From positions 1 through 27,057 of the forward strand of contig CAJUPC010000028.1 of assembly GCA_910588555.1 (NCBI GenBank): 27,057 nucleotides of DNA. The letters run 5' to 3'. Positions 21,678 through 27,057 of this stretch are shown piece after piece (positions within the stretch are counted from its first letter, which is position 1; every line of letters starts with the position of its first letter). Source of the stretch: Candidatus Gastranaerophilales bacterium. GTDB lineage: Bacteria; Cyanobacteriota; Vampirovibrionia; Gastranaerophilales; Gastranaerophilaceae. The position numbers and the translations under genes are program-made. A model generated the notes under the pieces. It made no database searches. It was not told where the DNA came from and saw only the letters and a list, made by a program, of their open reading frames with translations.

Positions 21678-24600
21678 TTATGCTTTGAATTTATTAAAGA
21701 AGTTATCTTCAATTTTTACGGATGCTACCTGAATTTGTCCTTGTCCCATATTTTCATTTGAGGTGTTGTCGCCGATATTTGTACCGGAGTTGCCACCTCT
21801 GTTGTCATCATCAGTGTCACTATCGGTGTCACTATCGGAGTCAGTGTCAGTGTCACTATCTGAGTCCGTATCAGTGTCGGAGTCTGTATCGGTATCTGTA
21901 TCTGTATCAGTGTCGGAATCCGTATCAGTGTCACTATCAGTGTCGGTATCTGAGTCGGAATCCAGGTCTGTATCTGTATCAGTGTCGGTATCTGAGTCGG
22001 AGTCAGTGTCGGATACACTATCGGATTCTGTAGTTACATTTGTACTTGAACCGCCATCAGTCAATCCAGGTGGAGTATCGCATCCGTCATCATCAGTGTC
22101 AGTGTCGGTATCGGTATCGGAGTCGATGTCTGTATCCGTGTCACTATCAGTATCTGTATCTGTATCTGAGTCAGAGTCTAAATCAGTATCTGTGTCGGTA
22201 TCGGTATCAGAGTCCAAATCGGTATCCGTATCAGTGTCTGAATCTGAGTCTGAATCACCCGGAAGGTCGGTATCCTCATTACCGGGTCTGTTGTCATCAT
22301 CAGTATCTGTGTCGGTATCGGTGTCGGTATCTACGTCTGTATCCGTATCCGTATCAGTATCCACGTCTGTATCAGTATCCACGTCTGTATCTGTGTCGGT
22401 ATCCACGTCTGTATCCGTATCAGAGTCAATGTCCGTGTCGGTGTCCGTATCTACATCGGTGTCGGTATCCGTATCCACGTCTGTATCCGTATCAGAGTCA
22501 ATGTCTGTGTCTGTATCCGTATCTATGTCCGTGTCTGTATCTGAGTCGGTGTCGCTGTCCACCTTGTCTTCTGCCGGCGGATCTTCTTTCTTTTTATTAT
22601 TTTGTTGAACAGCTTTGGCAGTACCCATTCTTACGTATGTTTCGCTGGTTTTTAATTCTACTGTGCTGCCGTCTTCATTTTTGAATTTAATATTTCCTGC
22701 TTCATCGTAGAATTTAACATCTTTTGCAGTATCAAGATTTACATTTCCATACTGTTCGAGGAAGTTTTCAAGTGTTCCGTCCGTATCTGAACCTTCAACT
22801 TTGCCGTATTGCGCAACAAGTTCATTACGAACTTTTGCCGCTGCATCTTCTTGTGACATGCCCTCTGCTTTATAGCTTTCAATCGAGTCATTAATTGAAA
22901 CGTATTCTTCGCCGTTTGCTTTTGCAGCCTCAGCTAATGCTTTTTCATCAATTTCATATGCACCGAATAATTCAAGCTTGCCGTTAATTTCCTGTGTTGC
23001 TGCAAATATTTCAGGGTTATCCTTAACGTTATTCAACATATATGCATCAGCCAGTGCTTGTGAAGCTTGGTCGTTAATATTGAATGAATTTGGCATTTGA
23101 AGCGTATCACCAGGGTGAAGCATTATGTCTGCTCTGGAATTTGCGTCTGCATTTTCGCTTCTTGCGCCCTCAAGAATACCTTCAGCATTAACAGTTCCGT
23201 AAATTTCAGGGTTTGCATTCATAATTTCGGTTACTTTTGCATCCCATTCTTCGCTGCCTTGTTTTAAATCGGGGTAATTTTTATTGATTAAAGCATATAA
23301 TCCGTCACCGCTTTTTACGGTTACTTCTTTATCACCCTTTAGCGCCTCGCCTGTTCTTGGATCGTATGAATATTTCAAGATATCATCAAGCTTGGTAACA
23401 GCGTTTTTATCGGGATTTTCAGGGTCGATTGTTTCTGCAAGAGGAATTTCACTCAGCGCTTCGCCGTTTTCAGGTGACATTACGGAAAGCTGTAAAATTT
23501 CTTTTCCTGTTGTATAATTGTATTTTCCATTTTCATATTTAATACTGTTTACAAGAACGTTATCCGGAAGATTTAATTTTTCAATATCATCTGCCGTTAA
23601 TTGATTCAACAATACTTGAGCTCTTTCATTGTCGTTTAAGCTGTTGGCTTCAAGTTCGCCGTCATTATCAGTCCAGTATTCAAATAAATCAGCATTGGCG
23701 GGATCATTTGCAACCTGGAATAAAATTGCATTAAATGCATCTTTGTCTTTAATATTTCCTTTAGAATCAAGTTCAAGACCATATTCTGAAGCGATTGCAT
23801 TTTGAACGCTTGTATGTTTACCACTCATTGCTTCATCAAGTTTTGCTTCAAAGTTTTCAATAGCATCTTTGTCTTCTAATACTGTAACATTTTCTTTTAT
23901 ATTATCGGGTAATTTATCCGCAAATTCTTTTGGAACACCGCCAAGCTCTGTATTGAATTTTTGTACGGCTGCACTTAAAGCTGCGTCATATTCTTCTTGG
24001 GTTAAGATTTCTACACTCTTGTTTTCAGTAGAGAATTGAGCTTGTTCAACTTTTGTATCTGCGATTCTGCTGCTTCCTCCGGGTGTCGGAAGTTTTACCT
24101 CGGGAACAACGATATCAAGCGCTTCAGGCTCTTTGCCATTTTCAGGAACCTTGATAAGGTTTAAATCCTTGATTGCATCATATTTATTAGACAAGTCATC
24201 TAAACTTGTAATTTGTTCTCCGCCTGTTTTACCTTCGTTGTAAGCTTCAACAAGGCGTGCTTCAAGGGCTTTATTGTTTTGAAGATATTCATCAATTATG
24301 TTATGCGCATATGTGTCTTCAATTGTCTCAAATTGGAAAGTCGGGCTGCCTGTTTTTTTATCTTCCGTTACTTTACCGTTTTCATCTCTGTATACAAGAT
24401 TTCCTTCTTCATCCTGTTCATAGAACTGAGGGAAATTTTTAACATCAAAAACAGTTTCAAAATCAAAGGCATTTTTAATTAAATCTTCAACGGTTGTTTT
24501 TTGCGGACCTGTTTTATCTTTGTCAAAAACAACACTTTGAGATGCGCTATCTTCTTTTGGTGCAAGCGTTGTTGTTTTTGCATCTGTTGTGTAAATATCT

Positions 24601-25007
24601 GTTACGGCTTTGTAATTTTCGTTTACTGAAGTTGTTTTGTTTCCTTCTTTATAAGTATTTACAATATTTGTGAGAACAGTCTGCATATTCTGTGTAGCTT
24701 CTTCAAGCTTGCCTTCATCAACACCTCGTTTAGTTAGAAATTGTCTAATTTCTTCATCTTCAATATTGAAATCGTCCAGTCCTGTTATGCCGTTAGTTTC
24801 AAATTGCATCATTATGAGTTCAGCTTCATCTTGGGTTATTTTTCCATCTTGGAATGCCTTTAACATATCATCATTGTCGCCTGTACCACTAAAAGAGTTG
24901 CCCAGTTCTTTTATAGCTTTTTTTGTTTCATTGTTTTCGGGAATTGATTTTCCGTTATCAAATTCCCAGTTTCCTGTAATTTTAATGTTGAAATCGTTGT
25001 TGCTCAT
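21678..25007 (-). CDS. Giant EF-hand-like/LysM protein with Asp-Ser/Asp-Thr repeat stalk
   Basis: A 1109-residue, strongly acidic protein. The N-terminus (FNIKITGNWEF) lacks a signal peptide. Residues about 48-92 carry the acidic EF-hand-like module (QDGKITQDEAELIMMQFE, NIEDEEIRQFL). A long uncharacterised region leads to a convincing LysM domain at about 560-640 (VTVKSGDGLYALINKNYPDL, EIMNANPEIYG, LHPGDTLQMP). After a Lys-rich hinge, residues about 817-1068 are Asp-Ser/Asp-Thr dipeptides with two non-repeat interruptions. The final 40 residues (ending FFNKFKA) are non-repetitive. There is no LPXTG anchor. AAAGGAG precedes the ATG; it lies 39 bases behind the 25047 gene. A wall-bound or exported stalk or adhesin is plausible. 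Confidence 0.75.
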   Translation of the reverse strand: MSNNDFNIKITGNWEFDNGKSIPENNETKKAIKELGNSFSGTGDNDDMLKAFQDGKITQDEAELIMMQFETNGITGLDDFNIEDEEIRQFLTKRGVDEGKLEEATQNMQTVLTNIVNTYKEGNKTTSVNENYKAVTDIYTTDAKTTTLAPKEDSASQSVVFDKDKTGPQKTTVEDLIKNAFDFETVFDVKNFPQFYEQDEEGNLVYRDENGKVTEDKKTGSPTFQFETIEDTYAHNIIDEYLQNNKALEARLVEAYNEGKTGGEQITSLDDLSNKYDAIKDLNLIKVPENGKEPEALDIVVPEVKLPTPGGSSRIADTKVEQAQFSTENKSVEILTQEEYDAALSAAVQKFNTELGGVPKEFADKLPDNIKENVTVLEDKDAIENFEAKLDEAMSGKHTSVQNAIASEYGLELDSKGNIKDKDAFNAILFQVANDPANADLFEYWTDNDGELEANSLNDNERAQVLLNQLTADDIEKLNLPDNVLVNSIKYENGKYNYTTGKEILQLSVMSPENGEALSEIPLAETIDPENPDKNAVTKLDDILKYSYDPRTGEALKGDKEVTVKSGDGLYALINKNYPDLKQGSEEWDAKVTEIMNANPEIYGTVNAEGILEGARSENADANSRADIMLHPGDTLQMPNSFNINDQASQALADAYMLNNVKDNPEIFAATQEINGKLELFGAYEIDEKALAEAAKANGEEYVSINDSIESYKAEGMSQEDAAAKVRNELVAQYGKVEGSDTDGTLENFLEQYGNVNLDTAKDVKFYDEAGNIKFKNEDGSTVELKTSETYVRMGTAKAVQQNNKKKEDPPAEDKVDSDTDSDTDTDIDTDTDTDIDSDTDTDVDTDTDTDVDTDTDTDIDSDTDTDVDTDTDTDVDTDTDVDTDTDTDTDVDTDTDTDTDTDDDNRPGNEDTDLPGDSDSDSDTDTDTDLDSDTDTDTDTDLDSDSDTDTDTDSDTDTDIDSDTDTDTDTDDDGCDTPPGLTDGGSSTNVTTESDSVSDTDSDSDTDTDTDTDLDSDSDTDTDSDTDTDSDTDTDTDTDTDSDTDTDSDSDTDTDSDSDTDSDTDDDNRGGNSGTNIGDNTSNENMGQGQIQVASVKIEDNFFNKFKA
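21790..22557 (-). repeat. Low-complexity DNA coding for (Asp-Ser/Thr)n
   Basis: Roughly 250 codons of alternating Asp codons and Ser/Thr codons, with Val, Ile or Leu about every 8 residues. Third bases vary widely, so unit sequences are not identical. Non-repeat inserts lie near 22010-22100 (with a Cys) and 22250-22300. Confidence 0.9.
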
Positions 25008-25046
25008 TTTTGCTCCTTTTGATTATTTTAATGTTTCTATATTATT

Positions 25047-26210
25047 CTACTTTTCATATACTTCTTTTGTTATTTCGCCGCCCATATCATCGTAATATTT
25101 TTCTGTTCCGTTTTGTATTGAGCCGTCTGCATTATAAACTGCCAGAATAGATTTGCCGTTTTCTTTATATATTCTTGCCTGATAACTTCCATCACTATTA
25201 TACACTTTTTCTGTTACAGGGTATGGAGTATCGGAACCGTCTTTGTATTTGTAAGTATTTTCTACGCTTTTGAAACCGTCTTCGGTATAAACAAATGTTG
25301 TTCCTTCTTTAACTTTACCGTTTTCATCAAATATTGACTGCGTCTCTGTTTTCTTTGCGCCATTGTCATAATATTCGTACTCTGTTGCATCGAGCAAGTT
25401 TCCGTTTGCATCGCGGTGCTCTGTTTTTGTTTCAAGATTATTATCATTTCTGTAGATTGTATCTGTTGTACCGTCTTCCCTTGTTATAACTTCTCCTGCG
25501 GGTTTAGTATCGGTATTTTCGTCAGTATTATCTTCTTCGGAATCATTTTTAATTTCTTCATCTTCTTCTGTTTTTTCTGTTTTTGGTGTGCTTATTCCGG
25601 GAAGTAATATTTCATCATTTTCATGCAGAGCCGCATTTTGTCTGCCTTCGCCGCCAACAGATTTTCTTGCGCCTGTAACGTTGCCTTCGCTATCAACCGT
25701 GCCGTAGATTTGCGGATTTGCATTCATGATTTCAAGCATTTTATCTTGCCATTCTTGGGTATCCGGTTTTAAATCAGGATAGTTATTTGCCATAATACGG
25801 CTTAAGCAGTCATTTGCGTATTTGTTTCCGTCTGTTGCCTGACTGCCCCATTTTTGAACCGTAACTTTTTTATCTTCGGTTTTATTTTCGTTGTTTTCTT
25901 CAGTATTTGTTTTCTTTGCTTCTTCGATAATGTTTTCCACTAAAAATTTTATTTCGCTTTCTTTTCCTTCTAATCCTTTATTGCTTGCGAAAGCGTTAAT
26001 TTCATCATCATCAATGATAAGATTTTCATCCGTATTAAGTTCCGCTATTAAATTTTCAGCTTCCTGTTTGCTGATACTGTCTTCAATATCTATATTTGCC
26101 TGCTTTAATGTGTTGGATGTTTTTGCAGTGATTTTATCTAAATCAATATCTACCTTAAAAGTATCAGGCTGATTGCTAAAATTAATTCCTGTAATATCGA
26201 ATCCGCTCAT
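25047..26210 (-). CDS. EF-hand-like/LysM-like protein with MORN/YwqK-like repeats
   Basis: A 387-residue acidic protein, first gene of its unit. N-terminal motif ITGINFSNQPDTF (6-18) matches the annexin-like protein. Two loops fit the EF-hand residue pattern: 39-50 (NIDIEDSISKQE) and 59-70 (NTDENLIIDDDE). They are closer together than in classical EF-hand pairs. A LysM-like domain follows at about 117-206 (YANDCLSRIMANNYPDLKP, IMNANPQIYG, ILLPGI), then an acidic linker. Residues about 240-387 are Tyr/Gly/Asp repeats (EYYDNGAKKTET, VYNSDGSYQARIY) of the MORN_2/YwqK type. No signal peptide. AAAGGAAGGG precedes the ATG. It is a shorter relative of the 18252 protein without the annexin part. Confidence 0.75.
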   Translation of the reverse strand: MSGFDITGINFSNQPDTFKVDIDLDKITAKTSNTLKQANIDIEDSISKQEAENLIAELNTDENLIIDDDEINAFASNKGLEGKESEIKFLVENIIEEAKKTNTEENNENKTEDKKVTVQKWGSQATDGNKYANDCLSRIMANNYPDLKPDTQEWQDKMLEIMNANPQIYGTVDSEGNVTGARKSVGGEGRQNAALHENDEILLPGISTPKTEKTEEDEEIKNDSEEDNTDENTDTKPAGEVITREDGTTDTIYRNDNNLETKTEHRDANGNLLDATEYEYYDNGAKKTETQSIFDENGKVKEGTTFVYTEDGFKSVENTYKYKDGSDTPYPVTEKVYNSDGSYQARIYKENGKSILAVYNADGSIQNGTEKYYDDMGGEITKEVYEK

Positions 26211-26343
26211 AATGAGTAGCCCTTCCTTTAATTGCTTTGTTAGAATTTATGTGGTTTTTATATTAAACCTTTCAATTCTTCTCTTTGTATAATTAGTTTA
26301 TCGTTTTTAATGTTCCACATCTTGAGAAAAAATATAATTTTTT

Positions 26344-26360
26344 TTACAAATATTTACAAA
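26344..26360 (-). promoter_or_regulatory. Shared 17-bp direct-repeat motif, copy 3
   Basis: On the - strand TTTGTAAATATTTGTAA, 134 bases upstream of the 26210 start and about 105 bases from the fba start on the other strand. It could serve either direction, but the other two copies favour the - strand cluster. Confidence 0.55.
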
Positions 26361-26395
26361 GCGTAATGTTTAAAAATTTACCGCGTTAAAAATAT

Positions 26396-26425
26396 TTCTT
26401 GTTTTATCTTTAATTTTGTTATACA
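26396..26425 (+). promoter_or_regulatory. Possible fba promoter
   Basis: TTCTTG (26396-26401) and TATACA (26420-26425) with 18 bases between, about 40 bases ahead of the aldolase ATG. Partial match to consensus only. Confidence 0.35.
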
Positions 26426-26466
26426 TTTAAGGGTGAATATGTCATTAAGATTAGGAGTTGAATTCT

Positions 26467-27057
26467 ATGGAAAGAAAATTAGTAAGCACACAGGAGATGT
26501 TTAAAAAAGCTCTTGCGGGCAAGTATGCAATCGGTGCGTACAATGTTAACAATATGGAAATTCTTCAAGCTATTGCTGAAGCTGCTGAAGAAACAAGATC
26601 ACCCATTATTTTGCAGGTTTCTGCAGGTGCCAGAAAATATGCCAATCAAACATATTTAATTAAATTAGTTGAAGCCGCTTTAGCTACAACTACTATTCCT
26701 ATTGCACTTCACTTAGACCACGGTGCTGATTTTGAAATTTGTAAAGCTTGTGTTGACGGTGGTTTCTCATCAGTTATGATTGACGGCAGCAGATTCCCGC
26801 TTGAAGAAAATATTGCTTTAACAAAACAGGTTGTTGAATATGCTCATGCTAAAGGTGTTTCGGTTGAAGCTGAACTTGGTAAATTGGCAGGCGTTGAAGA
26901 TGATGTTAAAGTTGATGCCAAGCATGCAACATATACTGACCCTGAAGAAGCAGCAAGATTTGTTAAAGAAACAGGCTGTGATTCATTGGCAATTGCTATC
27001 GGTACTTCTCACGGTGCTTATAAATTTAAAGGTGAAGCTAAACTTGATTTTGAAAGA
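26467..27057 (+). CDS. fba: Class II fructose-bisphosphate aldolase (5' part, runs off window)
   Basis: The first 197 codons are present and the gene continues past the window end. AGGAG lies 9 bases before the ATG. Class II motifs are GAYNVNNMEILQAI (23-36), LHLDHGAD (82-88, with catalytic Asp and first zinc His), the metal/structure segment VEAELGKLAGVEDD (133-146) and the second zinc His in AIAIGTSHGAYK (175-186). The enzyme splits fructose-1,6-bisphosphate into dihydroxyacetone phosphate and glyceraldehyde-3-phosphate using Zn2+ in glycolysis and gluconeogenesis. It is divergent from the - strand cluster. Confidence 0.95.
   Translation, partial: MERKLVSTQEMFKKALAGKYAIGAYNVNNMEILQAIAEAAEETRSPIILQVSAGARKYANQTYLIKLVEAALATTTIPIALHLDHGADFEICKACVDGGFSSVMIDGSRFPLEENIALTKQVVEYAHAKGVSVEAELGKLAGVEDDVKVDAKHATYTDPEEAARFVKETGCDSLAIAIGTSHGAYKFKGEAKLDFER

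Noticed and set aside
21790..22557. Repeat region as a CRISPR array
   Set aside because: The units are 6-base codon pairs without spacers of constant length; they encode alternating Asp and Ser/Thr in one open frame.
21763..22608. Long + strand open frame of (Ser-Val/Ser-Glu)n across the Asp-repeat gene
   Set aside because: It is the mirror of the Asp-Ser/Thr repeat codons on the - strand. The - strand frame is longer, has a ribosome site and carries a real LysM domain.

Overview
The window is AT-rich DNA from a gut-type bacterium, with a prophage right arm on the left (about 1-12160) and host chromosome on the right (about 12160-27057). Lineage is inference. Host landmarks are a ClpC-type ATPase with duplicated N-domain and UVR segment (typical of cyanobacteria and Firmicutes), ribose-5-phosphate isomerase B, a class II fructose-bisphosphate aldolase, and large lineage-specific LysM-like proteins without signal peptides. 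I favour a non-photosynthetic cyanobacterial relative of the Gastranaerophilales (Vampirovibrionia/Melainabacteria) type; a Firmicute is the main alternative.

Prophage (+ strand). A strong promoter at 20-48 precedes a small helix-turn-helix protein and five small virion-associated genes of a type I recall from gut clostridial phages. A PBSX-like contractile-tail baseplate series follows: LysM/XkdP, XkdQ, DUF2577, DUF2634, baseplate J and YmfQ/DUF2313. Next come a Dps-type ferroxidase, a LamG-like tail fibre, an acidic-tailed protein, a permuted papain-fold (YiiX-like) protein, a one-TM holin-like protein and an amidase endolysin. After a terminator there is one opposite-strand gene (11428-11922), a tandem 11-bp repeat resembling integrase arm sites, and the 5' end of a tRNA-Ser gene that still has its own promoter. 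I read the last two as the attachment-site end of the prophage. Head, sheath, tube, tape-measure and integrase genes are not in the window.

Host region, all on the - strand until fba. Two small overlapping genes lie next to the attachment scar, then clpC and rpiB, probably co-transcribed as rpiB-clpC. Five unfamiliar genes follow in three transcription units: 26210->21678 (two genes), 21517->18252 (two genes) and 18107->16224 (one gene). Each unit has the same 17-bp direct-repeat motif upstream and a hairpin terminator downstream, so they look like one regulon. Three of the five proteins share an EF-hand-like acidic N-terminal module and a LysM-like domain. One of these has a C-terminal array of four annexin-like repeats, and another a ~250-residue Asp-Ser/Asp-Thr repeat. 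The fourth protein is coiled-coil and the fifth small and disordered. None has a Sec signal peptide.

The most interesting content is this cluster. It may be a calcium-linked cell-envelope or exported system that joins EF-hand-like, Asp-rich and annexin-like modules to LysM-like domains. Second is the Dps ferroxidase inside the phage tail module, with all five expected metal-site residues and an apparently leaderless start. The window ends inside fba on the + strand.
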